NCBI RefSeq assembly: GCF_900142665.1 | Contig: NZ_FRBR01000001.1 | Span: 248,001 to 312,000, forward strand | From: Roseovarius pacificus | GTDB taxonomy: Bacteria; Pseudomonadota; Alphaproteobacteria; Rhodobacterales; Rhodobacteraceae | DNA: 64,000 nt | Direction of reading: 5' to 3' | Shown: positions 19,194 to 28,040 of the stretch, piece by piece | How the letters are laid out: the number at the start of each line of letters is the position of its first letter | Position numbering within the stretch: the first letter of the stretch is position 1 | The notes under the pieces: generated by a model | Seen by the model: only the letters and a program-made list of their open reading frames with translations | Told to the model about the DNA's origin: nothing | The model's database searches: none | Position numbers and translations under genes: made by a program

Positions 19194-19496
19194 ATGACCG
19201 AGAAAACAATCACCAGAATGGATCTGAGCGAAGCGGTCTTTCGCGAGGTCGGCCTGTCGCGCAACGATTCCGCACAGCTTGTCGAAAGTGTCCTGGCACA
19301 TATGTCCGATGCTCTTGTGAGCGGCGAGCAGGTAAAGATTTCGTCGTTCGGCACCTTCTCGGTCCGCGAGAAATCGGCCCGCGTGGGCCGCAATCCCAAA
19401 ACCGGCGAAGAGGTTCCGATCAATCCGCGCCGTGTTTTGACATTTCGTCCCTCGCATCTGATGAAGGATCGGGTTGCGGTCGGCAATAAACGCTAG
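19194..19496 (+). CDS. ihfA: Integration host factor subunit alpha
   Basis: A 100-residue DNA-bending protein. The HU/IHF fold is plain: [21 protein letters not shown] (helices), [14 protein letters not shown], and the beta-arm tip [17 protein letters not shown] with the intercalating Pro. The N-terminal [10 protein letters not shown] identifies the alpha rather than beta subunit or HU. AGAGGG precedes the ATG. In many Proteobacteria ihfA is followed by a small MerR-type gene, as here. Confidence 0.96.
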   Translation: MTEKTITRMDLSEAVFREVGLSRNDSAQLVESVLAHMSDALVSGEQVKISSFGTFSVREKSARVGRNPKTGEEVPINPRRVLTFRPSHLMKDRVAVGNKR

Positions 19497-19510
19497 GATA
19501 TCCGTCGATC

Positions 19511-20449
19511 ATGGGCAAATCCGCCGACGCCTTCCGGACAATCAGCGAGGTGGCCGACTGGCTTGAAACCCCGGCCCATGTATTGAGATTCTGGGAAAGC
19601 AAGTTCAGTCAGGTCAAACCGGTCAAGCGCGCGGGTGGCAGGCGGTATTACCGCCCTGCCGACATGCTCCTTCTCGGTGGAATCAAGAAACTGCTGCATG
19701 ACGACGGCATGACGATCAAGGGCGTGCAAAAGCTGCTGCGCGAACAAGGCGTCAAACACGTGGCACAGCTGTCTCCGCCGCTGGACGATCTGGACGGAGA
19801 TGCGGGAATCACCGTTGACGCTCAGGAAACCTCCCGACCCGAAGGGGCCACCGTGCTGGATTTCTCCCGTGGCACCACCCCGGACACGAAAACGAAATCC
19901 ACCGCAAAGGATGCCGGACAGGGTAAACTCGATTTGGAGGACATCACCCCGTCCGAAACTGAACAGCCCCCGAAAGACGCGGATGCAGCAAGCGTCAGCG
20001 ATGAGTCCGATGCGCCGACGACACCGCCGGTGCAAGAGACCCCCGCCCCCCCTCCCGAAGCGCCGCCACTTCCCGAAAGCGTCGAGGCCAGCACGGACGA
20101 AACGGACCCCGACATTTCGCATGCCGCGCCTGCTCAGCCCGACGACGGTACGGGGTTCGACCACAGCCCAGATGAGCCCCCCGAAACGGCTGCCCCGCTG
20201 ACAGAAGACAACTCCGAAGCCACCGCGACCGAGATCACCGAGGCCGAACAGGAACCGGCCGCGGAAAGCCCTCCCGCCCCTGCCCCGGACAATATCGACC
20301 TGCCCGACGATCCGTCCGATACGATTGCAGCCGAGTTCGGTGTATTGGCCCGTTTGAGCCGCCTTTCCTCGGTCCCCGACAGCAAAACGTCAAAACGGAT
20401 CGCCGCGCTGGCCGAACGCCTGCACGCAGTGATCCACCCGGACAGGTAA
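19511..20449 (+). CDS. MerR family regulator with long acidic/proline-rich tail
   Basis: A protein of 312 residues. Residues about 8-80 form a MerR winged helix ([25 protein letters not shown] ending [16 protein letters not shown]), followed by a helix ending near [10 protein letters not shown]. Residues about 95-270 are low complexity, rich in Pro, Glu, Asp, Thr and Ala, and very likely disordered. A short conserved-looking helix closes the protein ([20 protein letters not shown]). The usual effector-binding domain is absent. Its position right after ihfA (14 nt) is conserved in alphaproteobacteria; the target genes are unknown. Confidence 0.88.
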   Translation: MGKSADAFRTISEVADWLETPAHVLRFWESKFSQVKPVKRAGGRRYYRPADMLLLGGIKKLLHDDGMTIKGVQKLLREQGVKHVAQLSPPLDDLDGDAGITVDAQETSRPEGATVLDFSRGTTPDTKTKSTAKDAGQGKLDLEDITPSETEQPPKDADAASVSDESDAPTTPPVQETPAPPPEAPPLPESVEASTDETDPDISHAAPAQPDDGTGFDHSPDEPPETAAPLTEDNSEATATEITEAEQEPAAESPPAPAPDNIDLPDDPSDTIAAEFGVLARLSRLSSVPDSKTSKRIAALAERLHAVIHPDR

Positions 20450-20486
20450 TTGCACGAATTCCGACACGAAAAATCGGATTTCCCTC

Positions 20487-20514
20487 TTGTTCCCCCTGCC
20501 AAAACCGGTATGTA
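20487..20514 (+). promoter_or_regulatory. Candidate promoter for tRNA-Pro
   Basis: TTGTTC (20487-20492), 16-nt spacer, TATGTA (20509-20514), 13 bp upstream of the mature tRNA 5' end, which is a fitting distance for a tRNA promoter. Pattern match only. Confidence 0.4.
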
Positions 20515-20526
20515 ACGGCCACATGT

Positions 20527-20603
20527 CGGGCTATAGCGCAGTCTGGTAGCGCGTCCGTCTGGGGGACGGGAGGTCGCAGGTTCGAATCCTGCTAGCCCGA
20601 CCA
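20527..20603 (+). tRNA. tRNA-Pro (anticodon GGG)
   Basis: A full 77-nt cloverleaf. Acceptor arm CGGGCTA pairs with TAGCCCG, discriminator A, encoded CCA. D-arm GCGC/GCGC, anticodon arm TCCGT-CTGGGGG-ACGGG giving anticodon GGG, T-arm GCAGG-TTCGAAT-CCTGC. It reads CCC and CCU codons. dcd starts 79 bp downstream on the same strand. Confidence 0.97.
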
Positions 20604-20681
20604 TGAAACCGCCCCCATCACCGGCACCCGACGCGGGGTATGTCCCGGCAACGGGTATGCCCGGAGGAAACGGGGGATGAC

Positions 20682-21758
20682 ATGACCGGTGTTCTTGCCA
20701 GCCAGCAGATTTCGGCCCTGATCGCCGACGGGCGCATTTCGGCGCAGCCCGCCATCATTCCCGAACAGATCCAGCCCGCCAGCCTCGACCTGAGATTGGG
20801 CAAGGTGGCCTACCGTGTGCGCGCCTCGTTCCTGTCGGGGCACGGCCGCAGCGTCGCCGACCGTCTGGCCGAACTGGAAATGCACCGGATCAACCTCAGC
20901 CAGGGCGCGGTTCTGGAAAAGGGCTGTGTCTATGTCGTGCCCCTGATGGAACATCTCGACCTTCCGGCGGGGTTGCAGGCGGTCGCCAATGCCAAATCCT
21001 CGACCGGGCGGCTCGATCTTCTGACCCGGATGATCACCGATGGCGGAACCGAGTTCGACCGCGTTCCACAGGGCTATTCCGGCCCGCTTTACGCCGAAAT
21101 CTGTCCGCGCTCCTTCTCGGTCCTGGTTCGTCCCGGCATGCGGCTGAATCAGATTCGCTTTCGCGAAGGTCAGGCGATTCTCGACGATGCGGCCCTGCGC
21201 GCGCTCAACGCCGAAACGCCGCTTGTCGACGGCGAGGCGGTGATCAGCGACGGGCTGGGCTTTTCCGTGGATTTGAAGCCCGCCAGCGGAACCCTCGTCG
21301 GGTATCGCGCCAAACCGCATACAGGGGTGATCGACCTCGACAATATCGGCGGCTACGACCCGGCGGAATATTGGGAAGAGGTCCATTCCGATTCCGGGCG
21401 CATCATCCTCGACCCCGGCGCGTTCTACATCCTCGTCAGCCGCGAGGCGGTGCATATCCCCCCTGCCTATGCCGCCGAAATGGCGCCGTATCTGGCCATG
21501 GTCGGGGAATTCCGGGTGCATTACGCAGGCTTCTTCGACCCCGGTTTCGGCCATGACGCCGCCGGCGGTGCCGGGTCGCGCGGCGTGCTGGAAGTGCGCT
21601 GTCATGAGGCCCCGTTCGTTCTGGAACACGGGCAGGTCGTGGGGCGGCTGGTTTACGAGAAGATGGATCAGGTGCCGCAGCACCTCTATGGGGCGGACCT
21701 GAAATCGAACTATCAGGGACAAGGCCTGAAGCTCAGCAAGCATTTCCGCACCGTCTGA
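20682..21758 (+). CDS. dcd: 2'-Deoxycytidine 5'-triphosphate deaminase (long alphaproteobacterial form)
   Basis: Converts dCTP to dUTP for thymidylate synthesis. It has 358 residues, about twice the size of enterobacterial Dcd (about 190), because the Dcd/dUTPase fold appears in two copies: the N-terminal half has PASLDLRLGKVAYRVR and ANAKSSTGRLDLLTRM, and the second half repeats the pattern more loosely (GAFYILVSREAVHIPP, HEAPFVLEHGQVVGRL). The long form is standard in Rhodobacterales. ATG 20682 follows GGAGGAAA and a G-rich stretch. Confidence 0.92.
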   Translation: MTGVLASQQISALIADGRISAQPAIIPEQIQPASLDLRLGKVAYRVRASFLSGHGRSVADRLAELEMHRINLSQGAVLEKGCVYVVPLMEHLDLPAGLQAVANAKSSTGRLDLLTRMITDGGTEFDRVPQGYSGPLYAEICPRSFSVLVRPGMRLNQIRFREGQAILDDAALRALNAETPLVDGEAVISDGLGFSVDLKPASGTLVGYRAKPHTGVIDLDNIGGYDPAEYWEEVHSDSGRIILDPGAFYILVSREAVHIPPAYAAEMAPYLAMVGEFRVHYAGFFDPGFGHDAAGGAGSRGVLEVRCHEAPFVLEHGQVVGRLVYEKMDQVPQHLYGADLKSNYQGQGLKLSKHFRTV

Positions 21759-21769
21759 GTGCCCCGCGC

Positions 21770-21988
21770 TCAGAACTTTCCGAAACGGCGCGTGATGCGC
21801 ATCGCCTGCCGGGCCCGTTGCTGGGTTTTCTTGCTGTCGGGGCCCTGAGCCCGCGTCTGTTCGGGCGTATCCGTCTCACCGCGCGCCTTGCGTTTGCTGA
21901 CCGCGTTGATCCCGGCATTCACACCGCCGTTCATCAGCCGCCGGACGACGATCCGAACGAACATATTGACAAGCTGATTGACGTTCAT
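21770..21988 (-). CDS. Small conserved-type hypothetical protein
   Basis: A basic 72-residue protein: an N-terminal hydrophobic/amphipathic stretch (NQLVNMFVRIVVRRLMNGGV), then a Lys/Arg/Gln-rich tail ending RITRRFGKF. AGGAGGG lies 4 nt before the ATG, the strongest Shine-Dalgarno in the area, which supports real translation. It is tail-to-tail with dcd (11 bp) and downstream of scpB on the same strand. No function recognised; membrane-surface association is possible from the amphipathic N-terminus. Confidence 0.7.
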   Translation of the reverse strand: MNVNQLVNMFVRIVVRRLMNGGVNAGINAVSKRKARGETDTPEQTRAQGPDSKKTQQRARQAMRITRRFGKF

Positions 21989-22069
21989 GACGCCCTCCTG
22001 ATCTGCCTATGAACATCACATAACATCAAACAATGCAAATTTCAGGGCATCCGGCCGGTTTTTGCGGGA

Positions 22070-22723
22070 TTATTCTTCGAACATCTCGCTTTGATCGGTG
22101 TCCTCGCCCTCTTCGCCCTCCTCCGGCGATTGCGGCATGGCCCCCGGCGGCGGGCGGCTTTCCAGCAGGCCAGCGGATCGCAACTCTTTCAGCCCCGGCA
22201 GGTCGCGTGCCGATTCCAGCCCGAAATGATCCAGAAACGTCTGCGTGACCACGAAAGTCACCGGGCGGCCCGGCGTCATCTTGCGCCGCCCAAAACGGAC
22301 CCACTCCATTTCCAGCAACTGATCGACCGTTCCCCGGCTCACCGAAACCCCGCGAATTTCCTCGATCTCGGCACGGGTGACCGGCTGGTGATAGGCGATG
22401 ATCGCCAGGGTCTCGATTGCCGCGCGGCTGAGTTTGCGGGTTTCCACGGTTTCCTTCTGCATCAGGAACCCGAGGTCCGACGCCGTGCGCAGCGCCCAGG
22501 CATCTCCCACCTTGACCACATGCACCCCGCGCCCGTCATAGCGTTTGCGCAGATGCGCCAACGCCTCGGCGGCATCGCAGCCATGCGGCATCCGCGCCTC
22601 CATCTCCCTGACGGTGATCGGTTCGGCACTGGCAAACAGCATCGCCTCGCACATGCGTTCCTGCTCGGCAATGGGGGGCGCATCGAACAGGCTTTCTTCT
22701 TTGTTTTCAGTCTCGTCTGACAT
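22070..22723 (-). CDS. scpB: Segregation and condensation protein B
   Basis: Partner of ScpA and SMC in chromosome condensation. It has 217 residues with two winged-helix domains; the recognisable core runs LSRAAIETLAIIAYHQPVTR followed by EIEEIRGVSVSRGTVDQLLE, and GRPVTFVVTQTFLDHFGL in the second wing. The C-terminal tail is acidic. ATG 22723 is chosen; the frame stays open upstream into scpA but without family sequence. It is 4 nt from the scpA stop, in an operon with scpA and nagZ. Confidence 0.95.
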   Translation of the reverse strand: MSDETENKEESLFDAPPIAEQERMCEAMLFASAEPITVREMEARMPHGCDAAEALAHLRKRYDGRGVHVVKVGDAWALRTASDLGFLMQKETVETRKLSRAAIETLAIIAYHQPVTRAEIEEIRGVSVSRGTVDQLLEMEWVRFGRRKMTPGRPVTFVVTQTFLDHFGLESARDLPGLKELRSAGLLESRPPPGAMPQSPEEGEEGEDTDQSEMFEE

Positions 22724-22727
22724 GCTC

Positions 22728-23519
22728 TTAATCCTTGCGCCGCAATTGGATCGGCGCGAATGTGTCCTCCTGTCGGATCTCCGCCTTGCCTTCCTTGACC
22801 AGTTCCAGAGAGGCGGCAAAGGTCGATGCCGTGGCCGAGCGGATGCGCGCGGGGTCCGAGGTAAAGCCCTCGGGAAGATAGGTTGAAATATCCGTCCAGG
22901 TCGCCGCAAACCCGATCAGGGGTCGCATGCGCTCCAACGCCTGCTCCAGCGTGAACACCGCGTCGCGGTCCATCACATAGGGGCGGAACTCGTCCTTGGT
23001 GCGAATGCGCGCATAGCCCTGCATCAGGTCCAGCAGGCTGGCCGTATAGGTCACGCGCTTGACGCGCATCACGTCTTCGGGGATGCCGCGGGCAAAGAAA
23101 TCGCGCCCCAACTGATCGCGCGCCATCAGCCGGGCCGCCTGTTCGCGCATGGCTTGCAGGCGCTCCAGCTGAAACGCCAGATGCGCGGCCAGTTCCTCGC
23201 CCGATGGGCCCTCTTCTGTCGGGTCGGGGGGCAACAACAAGCGGGATTTCAGGAAGGCCAGCCAGGCGGCCATGACAAGGTAATCGGCGGCCAGTTCGAT
23301 CCGCAACTGCTTGGCCTTCTCCACGAAGGCCAGGTATTGATGCGCCAGTTGCAGAACCGAGATCTTGCGCAAATCGACCTTCTGCGTGCGACTGAGCGTC
23401 AGCAGAAGGTCCAGAGGCCCCTCGAACCCGTCGACATCGACAATCAGCGCCTCCGCCGCCATGCGGTCGGCGACGCTGGTCACGCTTGCCTGATTGTCGT
23501 CGAATTCGTCGTCAGCCAT
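22728..23519 (-). CDS. scpA: Segregation and condensation protein A (kleisin)
   Basis: A kleisin of 263 residues that bridges SMC heads. The N-terminal FEGPLDLLLTLSRTQKVDL and VLQLAHQYLAFVEKAKQLRIELAADYLVMAAWLAFLKSRLLLP match the family (shown here only by its parts FEGPLDLLL and LAADYLVMAAWL as diagnostic). The start is ATG 23519 or GTG one codon earlier. The first codons overlap the end of nagZ by 8 bp, so translation is probably coupled. Confidence 0.95.
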   Translation of the reverse strand: MADDEFDDNQASVTSVADRMAAEALIVDVDGFEGPLDLLLTLSRTQKVDLRKISVLQLAHQYLAFVEKAKQLRIELAADYLVMAAWLAFLKSRLLLPPDPTEEGPSGEELAAHLAFQLERLQAMREQAARLMARDQLGRDFFARGIPEDVMRVKRVTYTASLLDLMQGYARIRTKDEFRPYVMDRDAVFTLEQALERMRPLIGFAATWTDISTYLPEGFTSDPARIRSATASTFAASLELVKEGKAEIRQEDTFAPIQLRRKD

Positions 23520-24522
23520 CACCGCGCCCGTTTAGCAACGCGTCAAGCTTTGCTTCAAGGGCGGGAATGTCAACCTCATCGGGTGTTTTCCGGGCGGCAA
23601 GCGCCCTTTCCGCGCGCGCCTGCCCCGCCTCCGACAGCTGGCCGGACGCCTCGGCGACCGCACAACGCTCGTCAAGCGAGGCATTGCACAGCAACACCAC
23701 GTCACAACCCGCCTCCAGCGATCCGCGCGCAATATCCGGCAGCGAGCCGTTCAGCGCCTTCATCGAGATATCGTCGGTCATGATCAGCCCGTCAAACCCG
23801 ATTTCCTCGCGGATCAGCCCCATCATCACCGGCGACAAGGTTGCAGGCCGCGCGTCGAGCGCGGAATAGACCAGATGCGCCGTCATCCCCATCGGCAGGT
23901 CGTTCAGCGCATGGAACGGCGCAAAGTCGATGCTGCTCAACTCGGCATGCGGCGCATCGACCACCGGCAGATCGAGGTGACTGTCCACCACCGCCCGGCC
24001 ATGTCCGGGGATATGCTTGAGCACCGGCAACACCCCGCCATCCAGCAGCCCGTCAGCCACCGCGCGGCCCATGCGCGCCACCGTGCCCGCATCGAAGCCA
24101 TAACAGCGATTCTTGAGAAAATCATGGGTCTGCGGCCCCGCCACATCGACCAGCGGCGCACAATTGCTGTCGATCCCCAGATCGTGCAGTTCAGCCGCGA
24201 TCAGGCGATACCGCACATACATCGCCTCGGCGGCGTTTTGGCCCGCCTCGGCCACATGTTCCAGCGGCGGCAGCCATTCGCGCCATTGCGGCGCGCGCAG
24301 GCGCTGCACGCGCCCGCCTTCCTGATCAATGGTGATCGGCGCATCGCGGCCCACGGCATCGCGCAGGTCTGCGCACAGGGCGCGCACCTGATCCGGTGTG
24401 TCGATATTACGCGCGAACAGGATAAAGCCGAAAGGATTGGCGCGCGCGAACAACTGCTTTTCGTCCGGCGTCAGCCGCAGCCCTTCCGCATCGAGGATGC
24501 AGGCCCCGAACGGCGCACTCAC
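23512..24522 (-). CDS. nagZ: Beta-N-acetylhexosaminidase NagZ (GH3)
   Basis: Cytoplasmic glycosidase that removes GlcNAc from anhydro-muropeptides during cell-wall recycling. It has 336 residues; diagnostic motifs are TIDQEGGRVQRLR, the KHIPGHGRAVVDSH loop with the catalytic His/Asp pair typical of NagZ, and LIMTDDISMKAL with the nucleophile Asp. It starts at GTG 24522, whose GTGA overlaps the stop of the SPOR-domain gene. The SPOR-nagZ-scpA-scpB order is usual in alphaproteobacteria. Confidence 0.95.
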   Translation of the reverse strand: MSAPFGACILDAEGLRLTPDEKQLFARANPFGFILFARNIDTPDQVRALCADLRDAVGRDAPITIDQEGGRVQRLRAPQWREWLPPLEHVAEAGQNAAEAMYVRYRLIAAELHDLGIDSNCAPLVDVAGPQTHDFLKNRCYGFDAGTVARMGRAVADGLLDGGVLPVLKHIPGHGRAVVDSHLDLPVVDAPHAELSSIDFAPFHALNDLPMGMTAHLVYSALDARPATLSPVMMGLIREEIGFDGLIMTDDISMKALNGSLPDIARGSLEAGCDVVLLCNASLDERCAVAEASGQLSEAGQARAERALAARKTPDEVDIPALEAKLDALLNGRGDG

Positions 24523-25460
24523 CGTGTGACCACCGGAATGCAATCGGTGTTCTCGGCAACAAGTGCCGAACAGAACCGCCGCGCATCGCTGAGGTCGGAA
24601 AAGCCCATGGCGCGCAACCGGTAGAAGGTCCGCCCGCCGCTTTGCGCCTTTTGCACGACGCGATCCTTGTCCGCCAGGTATTCCGAGAACCTGCCGTTGA
24701 GGCGCTCCCATTCCTTTTGCGCGATCTCTGCGGATTCGAACGCCCCAAGCTGCGCCATGCGCGTGCCCGCGGGAATGGACTCCGGATCGACATTGCGCTG
24801 CGTCTCGGGCTCGGCCACCGCCGCCACCTGCTCGACCTTCGCCAGCGACGCCGGGCGCACCTGCGGGCGCAACGACCGGCCAAGCCCCCCGCTCACCGTT
24901 GCAGGTTGCGATTCCTCCGCTTCGGGTTCGGCGTCTGGCGCGGTCGCCGCAACATCGTCATTGTCGTCTTCAAACGTCGGAGACCCCGTCGCCAGTTGCG
25001 TGGCCAGGGCTTCGGCAGCCGCCAGTTGAACCGACTCGGGATCGGTAAGCGGCGGCTCCTCGGCCTCGGCGGCAGGGCTGATCTCGGCCTCTTCGGTGGC
25101 GGCCCGCGCCATCTGATCGGAGGGCTGATCTTCCAGCGTCAGGTCCAGCGGCCTGGGCGCCAGGATCAGCCGGTCGGCGGGTTTGGCCGCGGTTCCCTCG
25201 GCGGCCACCTTGTTCACGGCCAGGCCCTGATTGAGCGCCTGCCGCCCGCCGGGATTTTCCGGCTGAACGCGCATCGGCCCTTCCGCCGCCCGGACCACCG
25301 GAACGCCGCTGACATCGCGCACCATGATCTTGTAGCCCCAGACCCCCACACCGGCGATCAGCGCCAGCGATACAGCCGCACCCGCCAGATTGGTGAATTT
25401 CCTTACGGTATTACCCTGCTCTGCCGCAGCCATATGCTGCATGCCCTGCATGTCTGCCAT
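24519..25460 (-). CDS. SPOR domain-containing protein
   Basis: A protein of 313 residues with one N-terminal transmembrane helix (LAGAAVSLALIAGVGVWGYKI) after a short cytoplasmic tail, a long Pro/Glu/Ala-rich periplasmic linker, and a C-terminal SPOR domain (about residues 230-313: MAQLGAFESAEIAQKEWERL...YRLRAMGFSDLSDARRFC). SPOR domains bind denuded glycan strands at the division septum. Next to nagZ and downstream of argS, a standard arrangement. Likely an envelope/divisome protein; no enzymatic domain seen. Confidence 0.9.
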   Translation of the reverse strand: MADMQGMQHMAAAEQGNTVRKFTNLAGAAVSLALIAGVGVWGYKIMVRDVSGVPVVRAAEGPMRVQPENPGGRQALNQGLAVNKVAAEGTAAKPADRLILAPRPLDLTLEDQPSDQMARAATEEAEISPAAEAEEPPLTDPESVQLAAAEALATQLATGSPTFEDDNDDVAATAPDAEPEAEESQPATVSGGLGRSLRPQVRPASLAKVEQVAAVAEPETQRNVDPESIPAGTRMAQLGAFESAEIAQKEWERLNGRFSEYLADKDRVVQKAQSGGRTFYRLRAMGFSDLSDARRFCSALVAENTDCIPVVTR

Positions 25461-25544
25461 GTCTCGCCTCGTTTTACCGCCAGCGATACTTGGCCGCCGG
25501 GGGTCATTTTGACTTGCCTGATCCCCGGCGCATTTGCGCGGCTG

Positions 25545-27290
25545 TCACCGCATCTCTTCGGCCGGAGTTACCCCAAGAATACCAAGACCTGCGGAAATAA
25601 CAACGGTTACGGCCCGCGCGAGCGCGATTTTGGCCTGGCTTGTGGCCGGATCGCCCTCCTGCAGGAAGCGCAGCGAGGGGTCGTCATTGCCCCGGTTCCA
25701 CAGCGCATGCAGCTCGGACGCCAGATCATAAAGGTAGAACGCCACGCGATGCGGCTCGTTCGTGCGGCCCGCGATCTCGACCATGCGCGGCCATTCCGCC
25801 AGCTTCTTGGCGACGGCGGTTTCGGCCTCATGCGTCAGGATCGACAGATCGGCCCCGGCCAGCGTCGCGTCCTCCACCTCGATCCCCGCCTCGCGCGCCT
25901 TGCGCAGCACCGAGTTCACGCGCGCATTGGCATATTGCACATAGAAAACCGGGTTGTCCTTGGATTGCTCCAGCACCTTGTCGAAATCGAAATCCAGCGG
26001 CGCGTCGTTCTTGCGCGTCAGCATGACAAAGCGCGTCACGTCCGGGCCCACCTGATCGACCACATCGCGCAGGGTCACGAATGTCCCGGCCCGCTTGGAC
26101 ATCTTGAAGGGCTCGCCGTTCTTGAACAGCTTCACAAGCTGGGTCAGCTTGATGTCCAGCGGCACCCGCCCGTCGGTCAGGGCCGACACGGCGGCCTTCA
26201 TCCGTTTGACATAGCCGCCATGATCGGCGCCGAACACGTCGATCAGCATGTCGAACCCGCGTTCCACCTTGTCATAGTGATAGGCGATGTCGGGCGCGAA
26301 ATAGGTCCAGCTTCCGTCGGATTTCTTGACCGGACGATCCACATCGTCGCCATGCTCGGTTGAGCGGAACAGCGTCTGCTCGCGCGGCTCCCAATCCTCG
26401 GGCGTCTTGCCCTTGGGCGGCTCGAGCACGCCCTCATAGATCAGCCCCTTGTCTTCGAGCGCCTTCAGCGCCTCTTCGATGCGGCCCGTGCCATAGAGCG
26501 ACTTTTCCGAAAAGAACACGTCCATCTCGACGCCAAGCGCCTTCAGGTCGGCACGGATCAGGTCCATCATGGCCTCGGTGGCAAAGGTGCGTATCTCGGC
26601 CAGCCAGACGGCCTCGGGCTGATCGACATAGGCATCGCCCACCTGCGCCTTGAGCGCCTCGCCGACGGCGATCAGGTAATCGCCGGGATAGGTTCCGTCC
26701 TCGAACGCCACCGCCTGCCCGTGCGCTTCGAGGTAGCGCAGGTAGACCGAGCGCGCCAGCACATCCACCTGCGCGCCGCCATCGTTGATATAATATTCGC
26801 GCGTCACATCGTAGCCCACGAAATCCAGCAGGCTGGCCAAGGCATCGCCGAACACCGCGCCCCGCGTATGGCCCACATGCAGCGGCCCCGTGGGGTTGGC
26901 GCTGACATATTCCACGTTCACGCGCTTGCCTGCGCCCATATCCGAGCGCCCGAAATCATCTCCGCGTTCCAGCGCGGCGCGCAGGACATCCTGCCAGACG
27001 CCGGGCGCCAGCCGCAGGTTCAAAAACCCCGGACCAGCGACCTCGGCCGTTTCTATCCGCTCGCTCCCCAACAGGCGCGCGGCCAGGTCCACGGCGATAT
27101 CGCGCGGCTTCTGACCGGCGGGCTTGGCCAGCACCATCGCGGCATTCGTCGCCATGTCGCCATGCGCCGGGTCGCGCGGCGGCTCTACGGTGACATTCGA
27201 AAGATCAAGCCCCGCAGGCAGCTTGCCCTCGTCCTGAAGCACGGCCAGTTCGTCCAGAACCAACGCGTGAATTTCGGTGAACAGATTCAT
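25545..27290 (-). CDS. argS: Arginyl-tRNA synthetase
   Basis: Class I synthetase of 581 residues. The HIGH motif is present as [15 protein letters not shown], the KMSKS equivalent as [10 protein letters not shown], with the N-terminal Add1 domain ([24 protein letters not shown]) and C-terminal DALR anticodon-binding domain. First gene of the argS-SPOR-nagZ-scpA-scpB run on the minus strand, with an 84-bp gap after it. Confidence 0.97.
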   Translation of the reverse strand: MNLFTEIHALVLDELAVLQDEGKLPAGLDLSNVTVEPPRDPAHGDMATNAAMVLAKPAGQKPRDIAVDLAARLLGSERIETAEVAGPGFLNLRLAPGVWQDVLRAALERGDDFGRSDMGAGKRVNVEYVSANPTGPLHVGHTRGAVFGDALASLLDFVGYDVTREYYINDGGAQVDVLARSVYLRYLEAHGQAVAFEDGTYPGDYLIAVGEALKAQVGDAYVDQPEAVWLAEIRTFATEAMMDLIRADLKALGVEMDVFFSEKSLYGTGRIEEALKALEDKGLIYEGVLEPPKGKTPEDWEPREQTLFRSTEHGDDVDRPVKKSDGSWTYFAPDIAYHYDKVERGFDMLIDVFGADHGGYVKRMKAAVSALTDGRVPLDIKLTQLVKLFKNGEPFKMSKRAGTFVTLRDVVDQVGPDVTRFVMLTRKNDAPLDFDFDKVLEQSKDNPVFYVQYANARVNSVLRKAREAGIEVEDATLAGADLSILTHEAETAVAKKLAEWPRMVEIAGRTNEPHRVAFYLYDLASELHALWNRGNDDPSLRFLQEGDPATSQAKIALARAVTVVISAGLGILGVTPAEEMR

Positions 27291-27341
27291 CGGATCATCC
27301 CTTGTTCGTTGGTCGTGGGTTTATCACTGCAATTGCGCGCG

Positions 27342-27959
27342 TCAATCGCAAGGCAGCAGCACGGGCCATACCGCCGCGCCAATCGTCGGGGCGTGCGGGG
27401 CGCAAAGCCACAGGACCGTCCGCGCAAGCTCTGCCAGACCTTGCACGGATTTCAACCCCCCGGCATTGGAAATGCGCAGGGCATGAACCGGAATTCCCCC
27501 GCCAGCACCCCGCAGGTCGTGCTCCAGTGCAGCGGGCAATTCCTGCATTGCCCTGTCATAGGCCCTGTGTTCCGCCAACGCCTCCTGCGACGGCGCCGCA
27601 AAGACACTCACCACGCGCGGGCTCCGCGCCGCCGCCAGCCCTTGCGCGAAGGCACGGCAAAGCGCGGGGATCGCCGCGATGACCGCACCGGGCCGCTCGG
27701 GCGCCGCGAGCGCCTGCAAAAGCACGAGAACATCCAGCGGCTCGTTCCCCCACCCTGCCCCGAAGGCCTGGCACGGGCGCGGGCGCAACAGATCCATCAC
27801 CAGATGATCGACCCGCTCGGGGTTAGCTGTCGCAGCCTCGCGCAGCGCCTGTTCATTGCGACCGCTCAGAACAACCCGCGCGCCCGCCGCCGCAAATGCG
27901 GCGCAGATTTCGGACCCTGCCGGGCAGTCGGCCCCGGCGATCAGTACGGTTTTCCCCAT
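27342..27959 (-). CDS. Degenerate SDR-fold protein
   Basis: About 205 residues with a Rossmann N-terminus (GKTVLIAGADCPAGSEICAAFAAAGARVVLSGRN), so an SDR origin is clear, but the active site is eroded. The glycine motif is AGADCPAG rather than TGxxxGxG, and where YxxxK should be the sequence reads AYDRAMQEL, with Met in place of the catalytic Lys. It is also about 40 residues shorter than a classical SDR. Probably not a dehydrogenase: a nucleotide-binding, regulatory or atypical isomerase role is open. Start ATG 27959 is preferred to GTG 27977. Lies 51 bp upstream of argS's start side on the same strand. Confidence 0.7.
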   Translation of the reverse strand: MGKTVLIAGADCPAGSEICAAFAAAGARVVLSGRNEQALREAATANPERVDHLVMDLLRPRPCQAFGAGWGNEPLDVLVLLQALAAPERPGAVIAAIPALCRAFAQGLAAARSPRVVSVFAAPSQEALAEHRAYDRAMQELPAALEHDLRGAGGGIPVHALRISNAGGLKSVQGLAELARTVLWLCAPHAPTIGAAVWPVLLPCD

Positions 27960-28040
27960 GAAGTCCAGATTTTGCACGCCTATACTCGCCCATGCGGCAT
28001 TCGGGATGACAAGCGCCCCACCAAGAGCAGCGCATCACGC

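Noticed and set aside
20134..20604. Open frame on the minus strand beginning MVGLAGFEPATSRPPDGRAT
   Set aside because: This is the antisense translation of the tRNA-Pro gene, a well-known source of false proteins with GFEPATSR-type starts. The rest is the shadow of the MerR gene tail.
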